Shown here: in pieces, positions 9,244 to 17,101 of the stretch
How the letters are laid out: the number at the start of each line of letters is the position of its first letter
How positions within the stretch are numbered: position 1 is the stretch's first letter
Assembly (NCBI GenBank): GCA_016212665.1
Contig: JACREZ010000023.1
Span: forward strand, 62,001-126,000
DNA: 64,000 nucleotides
Direction: 5' to 3'
Source of the DNA: Ignavibacteriota bacterium
Lineage (GTDB): Bacteria > Bacteroidota > Ignavibacteria > UBA10030 > SZUA-254
Position numbers and translations under genes: made by a program
Notes under the pieces: generated by a model
The model's database searches: none
Told to the model about the DNA's origin: nothing
Seen by the model: only the letters and a program-made list of their open reading frames with translations

Positions 9244-9660
9244 ATGACTAAAATATTTCTCTCTTTGTTTGTTCTCATTTTGATTTCATTTTCAAGTCAA
9301 GTCTGTATAGCCCAGCACGATGATTCATCAAAAAATAAATCTCCCGAAAAGAAGTACGACATGAAAACTTACTACATGGTTTTCCTGAAAAAGGGACCGA
9401 ATCGTGACCAGGACTCAGTGACGGCGGCGAAGATTCAGGAAGGACACCTTGCGAACATCGGACGACTTGCAGAGTTAGGAAAGATTGCCATCGCCGGACC
9501 GTTCTTAGATGAAGGAGACGTTCGCGGAATCTTCATCATGGATTGCAGTTCGAAGGAAGAAGCGGACTCGCTTTGTCAGACCGACCCGGCTGTGAAAGCA
9601 GGAAGACTGAAAGCGGAAGTGCGTCCGTGGATGAGCGCACGAGGAGCGAAACTACCGTGA
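9244..9660 (+). CDS. Secreted YciI-like domain protein
   Basis: A 138-residue protein with a clear signal peptide (MTKIFLSLFVLILISFSSQVCIAQ). It is followed by a short polar linker and a YCII-related domain: YYMVFLKKGPNRDQD, then HLANIGRLAELGKIAIAGPF and the EADSLCQTDPAVKAGR segment. YciI proteins are small dimeric alpha/beta-barrel proteins with a conserved His-Asp pair that may be catalytic. H in GHLANI and D in QTDPAV are present here. Exported versions are common in Bacteroidota and their substrate is unknown. The stop codon TGA is itself the beginning of a 7-nt-phased repeat array. Confidence 0.8.
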   Translation: MTKIFLSLFVLILISFSSQVCIAQHDDSSKNKSPEKKYDMKTYYMVFLKKGPNRDQDSVTAAKIQEGHLANIGRLAELGKIAIAGPFLDEGDVRGIFIMDCSSKEEADSLCQTDPAVKAGRLKAEVRPWMSARGAKLP

Positions 9661-9692
9661 TTTGTGATTGGTGATTAGTGATTCGTGAATCA
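9658..9692 (+). repeat. 7-nt-phased degenerate array
   Basis: Five consecutive 7-base units of the form TGANTNR, for example TGATTTG and TGATTAG. The first three bases are the stop codon of the YciI-like gene. Phase is exact although the units differ from one another. Confidence 0.85.
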
Positions 9693-9778
9693 TTTAGTTT
9701 CAATCATTCCTTTCATATTGTATGTATTTCTTTGTTTCAAAAATATATTGCTAAATCTTACATCTCAAGTCATGAATC

Positions 9779-11014
9779 ATGAATAAACAAAAGACTCACC
9801 ACTCACGACTCACCACTCACGACTCACCTTTACAAGGAATTAAGGTTCTCGATTTAACGCGAATCCTTTCCGGTCCTTTCTGCACTATGAAGTTGGGTGA
9901 CATGGGTGCGGAAGTCATCAAGATTGAACAACCGGGGAAAGGGGACGACACTCGTTCGTGGGGACCGCCGTTCGTGAAAGGTGAGAGCGCGTATTTTCTC
10001 AGTGTCAACCGGAACAAGAAAAGCGTTACACTTGATTTGAAAGCGAAGGAAGGAAAAGAAATTCTCACAAAGCTCATCAAGTCGTGTGATGTGTTGGTGG
10101 AAAATTTCCGTGCGGGAGTGATGGAGAGTTTGGGATTTGATTACGCAAAAGCAAAAAAGTTAAATCCGAGACTTGTGTATTGTTCGATTTCCGGCTACGG
10201 ACAGACGAGCAGTCGCAGCCATCAACCGAGCTACGATTTGATTGTGCAGGGCGAATCGGGATTGATGGATGTAACGGGATTTCCTAACGGAGCGCCGACA
10301 AAAGCAGGAATTTCTCTCGCCGATGTTACGGCGGGAACACTTGCGTTCGAAGGAATTCTGCTTGCATTATTTCATCGAGAACGAACAGGGAAAGGTCAGC
10401 AAGTTGATATTAGTTTGCTCGATGGTTTGCTTTCGCTGTTCGCGTATCAATCGCAAATTGCACTTTCATCAGACAGAAAAGTGACACGCAAAGGAAATCG
10501 CCATCCGACTATTACGCCGTACGAAACGTTTGAGACGAAAGACGGATTCATCAACGTAGCCGTGGGAAGCGAATCTCACTGGAAGAATTTTTGTACAGCG
10601 ATCAAGCGAGATGATTTAATCCAACATGAACAATTTGCAACCAACTCGAAACGGGTTGAGAACCGCGAAGCGTTAGAGAACATTCTTGTTCCCATCATGA
10701 AATCAAAAAAGAGGAGTGAGTGGCTGAAGATTTTATTAAAGGCAGATGTTCCGGTGGGAAATATCAATTCACTTTCGGAAGCGTTGCAAATGGAAACGGT
10801 AGCCGAACGTGAGATGGTTGTAGCAGTGAAACACCCGGCTATCGGAACTTTGAAGATGGTTGGTAATCCCATCAAATTATCAACCACGAAGGACATCAAG
10901 CGCACGAAGTTTTCACCGCCGCCGTTGTTAAGTCAGCACACGAATGAAGTATTGGGGTTGCTTGGATATTCTGACTCCGACATTAACGAGTTGAAGCGAC
11001 ACAAAATAATTTGA
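9779..11014 (+). CDS. Class III CoA-transferase (CaiB/BaiF family)
   Basis: A 411-residue family III acyl-CoA:carboxylic acid CoA-transferase. The conserved core starts at PLQGIKVLDLTRILSGPF near residue 17 and includes GDMGAEVIKIEQPGKGDDTR, the SVNRNKKSVTLDLK block and VLVENFRAG. The catalytic aspartate of this family is expected in the segment around YDLIVQGESGLM. The first 16 residues (MNKQKTHHSRLTTHDS) match nothing in the family. They are encoded by five exact 7-base units of the ACTCAC(C/G) type at 9794-9828. Either translation really begins at 9779 and reads through the repeat, or an unusual start lies downstream; no good ATG is available after the repeat. The substrate cannot be read from the sequence. 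Confidence 0.88.
   Translation: MNKQKTHHSRLTTHDSPLQGIKVLDLTRILSGPFCTMKLGDMGAEVIKIEQPGKGDDTRSWGPPFVKGESAYFLSVNRNKKSVTLDLKAKEGKEILTKLIKSCDVLVENFRAGVMESLGFDYAKAKKLNPRLVYCSISGYGQTSSRSHQPSYDLIVQGESGLMDVTGFPNGAPTKAGISLADVTAGTLAFEGILLALFHRERTGKGQQVDISLLDGLLSLFAYQSQIALSSDRKVTRKGNRHPTITPYETFETKDGFINVAVGSESHWKNFCTAIKRDDLIQHEQFATNSKRVENREALENILVPIMKSKKRSEWLKILLKADVPVGNINSLSEALQMETVAEREMVVAVKHPAIGTLKMVGNPIKLSTTKDIKRTKFSPPPLLSQHTNEVLGLLGYSDSDINELKRHKII
9794..9828 (+). repeat. 7-nt-phased array inside the CoA-transferase N-terminus
   Basis: Five contiguous 7-mers alternating ACTCACC and ACTCACG. This is the most homogeneous heptamer array in the window. It is read as the non-homologous N-terminal peptide of the CoA-transferase. 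Confidence 0.9.
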
Positions 11015-11022
11015 ATTCGGCA

Positions 11023-14000
11023 ATGAACCTGCTACAACAGCACAGAGATAGATATTTGTTCAACATATTGCTCTGTGCTTTCCTTCTTTTGAATGTTTCA
11101 ACAGCCCAACTCCGTGAACCGTTTCTTCAACATATAACTGTCGAGGAGGGGCTTTCACAAAGTTCCGTCTATTGTATTCTTCAAGACAGGCAAGGATTTC
11201 TCTGGTTCGGCACCGGTGATGGATTGAACAAATATGACGGATACGAAATAACTGTGTATCGTCATCATCAATCTGACAAAAACTCCCTCTCCGATAATAC
11301 CATTCGGTCTCTTATGGAAGATAACGACGGGAATTTGTGGATTGGAACAAACGATGGATTGAATAAGTATGAACCCCGCACAGGAAAATTTTCCTTTTAT
11401 GATTTGAAAAATGTTGAATCATTGTTTCAGGATTCGAGGGGAACAATTTGGGCGAGCAGTTATCTCAGGTTATTACAATTCAATACGGACAAGAAGTTAT
11501 TTGAACCCTATGTATTTCCAACAACTCATCGGCAGATGATTGAACATCAGTCTGTGAAATCGCTCTTCGAGGATAAAAAGGGAAATATTTGGATGGGAAA
11601 ACTTGATGGCGTTGATGTTCTGGAAAAATCCGGTTCACTTCGATGTCTTTCCTCAACTCTGAACTCACTACTTGGAAATCAGTCTTACGTTAGCGCTATA
11701 GCAGAGACCCGGGAAGGCGATATTTGGTTCGCTACGATGGGCAAGGGTTTGTTCCGCATGAAACAGAACACGGAGGATGTTCAACAAATCAGCATCAACA
11801 ATTATTCTGATGTTCCCTCGAACGAACTGTTTGTTTCTTCCTTATTGTATGATGGGAAGAATACATTATGGATAGGAACGAAGAAGAGCGGAGTACTGAA
11901 GTACGATATTCAAACTGAGAAATTCTCGCGGCTTCTCGATGCTGATGGATATTCCGAATTGCTTACAACCTACGATAACCGATACATCATGGAAGACCGT
12001 TCAGGATTACTCTGGATTGGAACCGACGGCGATGGAGTGTATAAGTATGACCCGCGTCCGAGGAAATTCAAACATCTGTTTTCTGATGCGAGTAATAGAA
12101 ATTCTCTCAGCGGAAACTTTCTGAAATCAATCTATGAAGACAGGCGGCAACGCGTCTGGATTGGAACATACGAATATGGATTGACGATGTGGGACAAAAG
12201 GGATGATACTTTCAAACAATATTTGAACACAACGAACACAACAACCGGAAAAGGGGAAACAGTGTATGCTGTGACCGAGGATGCAGCCGGAACAATTTTC
12301 TTCGGAACGGAACGCGGACTGGCACGTTTCGACGAACGAACAGAAGAGGTAATATTTTTCTCCTATGGTGAAGGTATGCCAAACAAGAAAACTATTCATC
12401 TGCTTCCTTCGACCCACGGTTGGCTCTGGGCAACCGTGATATCGAATTTATACAAATACCGGAGAGAGACTAACGAACTTACGCCTGTAGTGTTTACGCA
12501 AGAGCGTTACCCTTCGATGAAGGGGGCGACTATCGTTTGCTTGTTTGAAGATTCGCATGGCATTCTCTGGTTTGGAACATACGATGGTGGTTTGAACAGA
12601 TACGACCCCACAAGTGAACAATGCACAACTTTTGTTCATGATAAAAATAATCTCAGTTCGTTGAGTCATAATGGAGTGAAAGTGATTTATGAATCACGAG
12701 ACGGATTGTTGTGGATTGGAACCGGGCACGGATTGAATACGTTCGAACAGGGGACGAGCACATTCACGCGCTACTTTGAGGAAGATGGATTGCCGAGCGC
12801 CTACATCTATGGAATTCTTGAAGACGGAAGTGGAAATCTCTGGCTTAGTACGAACAAAGGCATTTCGAAATTCAATCCGACCACAAAACAATTCAGAAAC
12901 TATGGTGTGGAAGACGGACTACAATCGAACGAATTTAATTCCGGTGCGTGTTTCAAAAATAGAAGCGGCGAAATGTACTTCGGCGGAATCAACGGCATGA
13001 ATGTTTTTCATCCCGATTCTGTGAGAGATAATCCTTCGTTGCCCAATATCGTTTTGACCGGCTACAAGAAACTTGATTTGCCGGTTGAAATGAATGGAGA
13101 AATATCAACGATGAATTCCATCGTGCTTGAGTATGAAGAGGGGATATTCTCTCTTCGGTTTGCCGCACTCGAATATTCAAACCCGGAGAAAAATCAGTAT
13201 GCGTACATTCTCGAAGGATTTGAACAGAACTGGGTGTACAGCGGAACTCGGCGTGAAGTCCGCTACACGCATCTCGACCCGGGTGAGTATGTGTTCCGGG
13301 TGAAAGGTTCCAACAACGATGGTGTTTGGAATGAAGAAGGATTTGCAATCACCGTGGTGGTTGTCCCACCGTTTTGGAGAACGTGGTGGTTTTTGAGTTT
13401 GACAGGAATCGTAGCATTGATTTCTGTCGGCGGAACAATTCGGTTTTTCGAGATGAGAAAAGTCCGCCGTCGGGTAGAATTCCTTGAGCGAGAGCGAGAG
13501 ATGGAACGCGAGCGTGCGCGCATCTCTCAGGATATGCACGACGAAATTGGCGCAAGTCTCACACAGATTGCAATCCTGAGTGAAATTGCGCGCCGCGAGT
13601 TAGATGACCGTTCTGCGTCGGAACGCCATCTCCAGAAAATATCCAACACCGCCCGCGGCGTCGTTGATAGCATCAGTGAAATTGTCTGGGCAATCAACCC
13701 GAAGAATGACAGTCTTGATAATCTCATTTCATTTATTCGCGAATACGCGGCTGGTTTATTTGAAGGAACGGAAACCCGTTGCCTGTTTTCCATTCCTGAT
13801 ACGATTCCGGTTGTAACTCTCTCCGGTGAACATCGAAGAAATATATTTCTTGTGGTGAAAGAATCGCTCAACAATATTATGAAACACGCGCAAGCGGGTG
13901 AAGTTCATCTTCGGTTCAGTTCAACAGTTGACACGTTTTCCATCGTCATTCAGGATAATGGCAAGGGATTTTGTATAAAAGAAATTTCCGTTTTCAGCAA

Positions 14001-14121
14001 TGGATTGAGTAACATGAAACGAAGAATGGAAAGCATCGGAGGGACATTTACCATTGAATCTATTCCACATGTTGGAACGATTGTGCAGGTTCACTTTAAG
14101 TTGAATGTGCATGAAAGTTAG
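11023..14121 (+). CDS. Reg_prop/Y_Y_Y sensor histidine kinase (HisKA_3 type)
   Basis: ATG 11023 is preferred to the TTG at 11011 that overlaps the previous stop. The 1032-residue protein has a signal peptide (residues 1-29). About a dozen two-component-regulator-propeller repeats follow (GFLWFGTGDGLNKYD, GNLWIGTNDGLNKYE, GLLWIGTDGDGVYKYD), forming a periplasmic double beta-propeller. Then come a Y_Y_Y domain (about 690-770) and one membrane span near 785-805. The kinase core has the HisKA_3 motif QDMHDEIGASLTQI with phospho-acceptor His839, followed by an HATPase domain (FLVVKESLNNIMKHAQ, DNGKGF). There is no receiver domain, so this is not a full hybrid. Its partner is the LuxR-type regulator 130 bp downstream. 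Such kinases often sense polysaccharides or peptides, but the ligand here is unknown. Confidence 0.93.
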   Translation: MNLLQQHRDRYLFNILLCAFLLLNVSTAQLREPFLQHITVEEGLSQSSVYCILQDRQGFLWFGTGDGLNKYDGYEITVYRHHQSDKNSLSDNTIRSLMEDNDGNLWIGTNDGLNKYEPRTGKFSFYDLKNVESLFQDSRGTIWASSYLRLLQFNTDKKLFEPYVFPTTHRQMIEHQSVKSLFEDKKGNIWMGKLDGVDVLEKSGSLRCLSSTLNSLLGNQSYVSAIAETREGDIWFATMGKGLFRMKQNTEDVQQISINNYSDVPSNELFVSSLLYDGKNTLWIGTKKSGVLKYDIQTEKFSRLLDADGYSELLTTYDNRYIMEDRSGLLWIGTDGDGVYKYDPRPRKFKHLFSDASNRNSLSGNFLKSIYEDRRQRVWIGTYEYGLTMWDKRDDTFKQYLNTTNTTTGKGETVYAVTEDAAGTIFFGTERGLARFDERTEEVIFFSYGEGMPNKKTIHLLPSTHGWLWATVISNLYKYRRETNELTPVVFTQERYPSMKGATIVCLFEDSHGILWFGTYDGGLNRYDPTSEQCTTFVHDKNNLSSLSHNGVKVIYESRDGLLWIGTGHGLNTFEQGTSTFTRYFEEDGLPSAYIYGILEDGSGNLWLSTNKGISKFNPTTKQFRNYGVEDGLQSNEFNSGACFKNRSGEMYFGGINGMNVFHPDSVRDNPSLPNIVLTGYKKLDLPVEMNGEISTMNSIVLEYEEGIFSLRFAALEYSNPEKNQYAYILEGFEQNWVYSGTRREVRYTHLDPGEYVFRVKGSNNDGVWNEEGFAITVVVVPPFWRTWWFLSLTGIVALISVGGTIRFFEMRKVRRRVEFLEREREMERERARISQDMHDEIGASLTQIAILSEIARRELDDRSASERHLQKISNTARGVVDSISEIVWAINPKNDSLDNLISFIREYAAGLFEGTETRCLFSIPDTIPVVTLSGEHRRNIFLVVKESLNNIMKHAQAGEVHLRFSSTVDTFSIVIQDNGKGFCIKEISVFSNGLSNMKRRMESIGGTFTIESIPHVGTIVQVHFKLNVHES

Positions 14122-14129
14122 TGTTGCTG

Positions 14130-14199
14130 GTTTTCAGTTTCCCGTTTTTGTTTATCATCAACGATCCGAAATTAACAATTCGAAATCCGCAATCAGGTG
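14130..14199 (+). repeat. 7-nt-phased degenerate array (10 units)
   Basis: Ten 7-base units in exact phase between the kinase and response-regulator genes. Early units are of GTTTNNN type (GTTTCCC). Later ones are of TTNNNAA/TCCGNAA type (TTCGAAA, TCCGCAA). The unit family changes along the array without loss of phase. Confidence 0.8.
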
Positions 14200-14252
14200 A
14201 AATACTACTTTCGTGTGATTGATTACCATCGGAAAATCATCTATCTTAAATC

Positions 14253-14879
14253 ATGCCGATAACAGTTGCTCTCGTTGAAGATAACAAAGAAATTCGGGAG
14301 GGATTAACCGTGCTTATCAATGGCTCGGAGGGATTTGAGTGCGTTGCGGCATATCCGACAGCGGAAGAAGCATTGAGGAAAATTGAGAGCGATGACCCTG
14401 ATGTTGTTATGATGGATATTCAACTTCCCGGGATGTCAGGGATTGAGTGCGTTCGACAACTCAAAGCGAAGCTTCCTAAACTGCAAATTATGATGCAAAC
14501 CATTTACGAGGATGACGAACGCATTTTTGACTCGCTTCTTGCGGGGGCAAGCGGTTACATCTTAAAAAAAACTCCGCCAACGAAATTTCTTGAGGCAATT
14601 CAGGATTTGCACAACGGCGGTTCGCCGATGTCGAGCCAGATTGCGCGTAAAGTTGTTCAATCATTTCAAAAATTGGGGACTTCCTCCAAGGAAACTGAAA
14701 ACCTTACATCGCGTGAACACGAAATTCTTTCTCTGCTTGCCAAAGGCTACCGTTACAAAGAGATAGCTGAAATGCTTTTCATCAGCATCGAAACGGTTCG
14801 AACACATCTCAGAAACATCTACGAAAAGTTGCAAGTCCGCTCGCGCACAGAAGCAGTTCTCAAGTTCCTTAATAGGTGA
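14253..14879 (+). CDS. NarL/LuxR-family response regulator
   Basis: A 208-residue DNA-binding response regulator. The receiver domain starts ITVALVEDNKEIREGL. The phosphorylation site is Asp55 in VVMMDIQLPGMSG, and the conserved lysine is in GYILKKTPP. The C-terminal LuxR-type helix-turn-helix is LTSREHEILSLLAKGYRYKE followed by ETVRTHLRNIYEKLQVRSR. The upstream HisKA_3 kinase is the cognate sensor by position and class. Target genes are unknown. The T9SS-exported protein immediately downstream is a reasonable candidate, but this is inference. Confidence 0.93.
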   Translation: MPITVALVEDNKEIREGLTVLINGSEGFECVAAYPTAEEALRKIESDDPDVVMMDIQLPGMSGIECVRQLKAKLPKLQIMMQTIYEDDERIFDSLLAGASGYILKKTPPTKFLEAIQDLHNGGSPMSSQIARKVVQSFQKLGTSSKETENLTSREHEILSLLAKGYRYKEIAEMLFISIETVRTHLRNIYEKLQVRSRTEAVLKFLNR

Positions 14880-14911
14880 TTGGTTTTCGGTCATAGGGGG
14901 TAGGTAAGTTT
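14877..14911 (+). repeat. 7-nt-phased array starting on a stop codon
   Basis: Five 7-base units, mostly ending in GG (TGATTGG, TTTTCGG, and so on), whose first three bases are the TGA stop of the response regulator. Confidence 0.65.
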
Positions 14912-15059
14912 TTTATTACGAGACACGTTGTGTCGCCCTGGAACCTATTGCCTATCACATAAGAGAAAAATTACTACTAATATGCTATTGATAGCAAGCG
15001 TCCCCCGTTCTATATTGTGAGTAAAATTTTTTACCAAATTTTATCATCACAAAGTTATT

Positions 15060-16304
15060 ATGGAAAAATTAGTTCATCGCTTGTTCATTTTTATTTTGAT
15101 AAATTTTATTTCCCTGAATGCCCAGGATTTCTGGCAAGCAACTTCCGTTACCACCGGCGCCGGTGCATTTGCAGGCAGAGACGGATATTTGTACTTCACC
15201 AATGGTGTATCGCTTTATCGAACTCTCGATTATGCCACTACGTGGGATTCTCTCCTCACTCTACCAAGCGGTACATATTTTAACGGTGGATTGGCAACAA
15301 CCATAGGGAATATTTTTATTGCTACAAATGGTTCGGGAATGATTCGCTCGACCGACGACGGAGCAACGTGGTCTGCAATTAACACGGGATTTTCGGGCAC
15401 TGAAGCACGGTGGCCCACAATGAGTCCTTCCGGAACTTTATTTATCGGCTCGGTCAGTAACGGAATCTTTCGTTCGACAAATAACGGAGATAGCTGGACA
15501 CAAGTTAATTCCGGCCTAACAAATTTGAATATCGGTTCGCTTGCTGTCACTTCTTCCGGAATTCTGTTTACCGGAGTGAAAGGAAGCAACGGTGTCTTTA
15601 CATCAACAGATAACGGTGACTCGTGGACGCAAACCAGTTTGACGACGTCGGTGCGTATTTATTCTCTTTCAGTTGACAACAATGGTTACATTTATGCCGG
15701 AAGCAGATATGACCCGAACGCTCCTAATCCTAATGGTTTTTATCGCTCAACAGACAACGGCGGAACATGGACGCACTATGGTTTAGCCGGACAATCAATC
15801 AACACGTCAGGAGCTATTTTTGTAAACGGAAAAATTTATGCTGCAACCGATGCTAACGGTATTTTCAAATCGGCAGACAATGGCGCGACATGGGATAGCA
15901 TCAACACGGGATTACCAACTCGGGGAATATTAACTCTGTCTCTTTCAAACGGACATCTGTTTGCCGGAACGTATAATGGATTATTCAAGAGTTCAGAAAA
16001 TGTTACTGCAATAACTGAAGACAGAAACAGTATAATTCCCTCCACTGTTTCTCTGCTTCAAAACTATCCGAATCCATTCAACCCGACAACGAATTTTGGA
16101 TTTCGAATTGCCAATTTCGGATTGGTGACGATGAAGGTGTTTGATGTTTTGGGGAGAGAAGTAGCAACGCTTGTCAACGAAGAACTTCATCCGGGTATGT
16201 ATTCGGTCACGTGGGATGCTTCTGCTCAACCGAGCGGAATGTACTATTACAAACTTCAAACTGCCGATGTTGAGAAAACAAAACCGATGGTTCTCATAAA
16301 GTAA
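15060..16304 (+). CDS. T9SS-secreted BNR/YCF48-type beta-propeller protein
   Basis: A 414-residue protein with a signal peptide (KLVHRLFIFILINFISLNA) and seven or so short repeats ending in S-T-D-x-G-x-T-W (RSTDDGATW, RSTNNGDSW, KSADNGATW). These are the Asp-box/YCF48-like blades of a beta-propeller. The last 85 residues are a type A T9SS sorting domain (LLQNYPNPFNPTTN, VFDVLGREVATLVNEE, PSGMYYYKLQT), so the protein should be exported across the outer membrane and anchored or released. The sorting domain contains an odd FGFRIANFGL segment coded by five ATTNNNN heptamers at 16093-16127. No enzymatic residues are recognisable. Confidence 0.88.
   Translation: MEKLVHRLFIFILINFISLNAQDFWQATSVTTGAGAFAGRDGYLYFTNGVSLYRTLDYATTWDSLLTLPSGTYFNGGLATTIGNIFIATNGSGMIRSTDDGATWSAINTGFSGTEARWPTMSPSGTLFIGSVSNGIFRSTNNGDSWTQVNSGLTNLNIGSLAVTSSGILFTGVKGSNGVFTSTDNGDSWTQTSLTTSVRIYSLSVDNNGYIYAGSRYDPNAPNPNGFYRSTDNGGTWTHYGLAGQSINTSGAIFVNGKIYAATDANGIFKSADNGATWDSINTGLPTRGILTLSLSNGHLFAGTYNGLFKSSENVTAITEDRNSIIPSTVSLLQNYPNPFNPTTNFGFRIANFGLVTMKVFDVLGREVATLVNEELHPGMYSVTWDASAQPSGMYYYKLQTADVEKTKPMVLIK
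16093..16127 (+). repeat. 7-nt-phased array inside a T9SS domain
   Basis: Five exact 7-base units all beginning ATT (for example ATTTCGA and ATTGCCA). They are translated as FGFRIANFGL, where the family normally has a variable beta-strand such as I-x-Y-x-L. Confidence 0.8.
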
Positions 16305-16331
16305 AGGTCGTGTAAAAAATTGAAAGATGTG

Positions 16332-16365
16332 AAGCCGGTTCATAAGTGAGAATTGGCTTTTCTTT
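16332..16365 (+). terminator. Intrinsic terminator after the T9SS protein
   Basis: AAGCCGGTTC pairs with GAATTGGCTT (two G-T pairs) across an 8-base loop, followed by TTTCTTTTT. Confidence 0.6.
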
Positions 16366-16403
16366 TTGTCTCTCACGGAAGTTTCCTCTATATTCTCCCC
16401 GCT

Positions 16404-17045
16404 ATGAGTTCAAAAATGTTTGTTGCTGTTGCCGGAAATATCGGTTCCGGAAAATCTTCTCTTACCAGAATGCTGGGAAATTACTACAATTGGAAAACGT
16501 ACTTCGAATCGGTGGATGATAATCCGTACCTCTCGGATTTTTACGGAGATATGAATCGCTGGTCGTTCAACTTGCAAGTTTATTTTCTCTCCAAACGATT
16601 CAATGACCATAAGAAGATTGTCGAATCTCCCGAAAGTTCGATTCAAGACCGTTCGATTTATGAAGATGCGGAAATCTTTGCGCGCAATCTTCACCTCATC
16701 GGGAAAATGGATAAGCGTGATTACACGAACTATGTCGAGTTGTTCAAGGTGATGATGCAATATCTTAAGCCGCCCGATTTGTTAATCTATCTTGAAGCGA
16801 GAATTGAAACGCTCCTCACGCAAATTTCCCGGCGCGGAAGAGAGTACGAACAATCCATTCCCCGCTCCTATCTTGAACAGTTGGATGAACATTACAAGGA
16901 ATGGATTTCAAATTATAAGAGTGGTCCTCTTCTTATTATTCCTTCCGATGAGGTTGATTTTGTCCATGAGCGGGGAGATTTCAACCGGGTTCTTCTTCTC
17001 ATTCAGAGCAAATTGATGGAGCTAGGATACTCGAAGAAAGAGTAA
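16404..17045 (+). CDS. Deoxynucleoside kinase
   Basis: A 213-residue P-loop kinase of the deoxyadenosine/deoxyguanosine kinase group, which phosphorylates deoxynucleosides for salvage. ATG 16404 is preferred to an ATG at 16353, because the P-loop (AVAGNIGSGKSSL) should lie close to the N-terminus and the earlier start overlaps the preceding terminator. Other landmarks are YFESVDDNPYLSDFY (substrate-site acidic loop), the DRSIYEDAEIFARN motif with the dNK-type DRS, and RRGREYEQSIP (lid region with arginines). Length is normal for the family. Which deoxynucleoside is preferred cannot be decided from the sequence. Confidence 0.9.
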   Translation: MSSKMFVAVAGNIGSGKSSLTRMLGNYYNWKTYFESVDDNPYLSDFYGDMNRWSFNLQVYFLSKRFNDHKKIVESPESSIQDRSIYEDAEIFARNLHLIGKMDKRDYTNYVELFKVMMQYLKPPDLLIYLEARIETLLTQISRRGREYEQSIPRSYLEQLDEHYKEWISNYKSGPLLIIPSDEVDFVHERGDFNRVLLLIQSKLMELGYSKKE

Positions 17046-17046
17046 G

Positions 17047-17081
17047 GTTCCTGTTTCCGGTTTACAGTTTCCTGTTAAAGG
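17047..17081 (+). repeat. 7-nt-phased array
   Basis: Five 7-base units of TTTNCNG type (TTTCCGG, TTTACAG) starting two bases after the deoxynucleoside-kinase stop. Confidence 0.75.
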
Positions 17082-17101
17082 ACAAACTGGAAAGAATGAA
17101 C

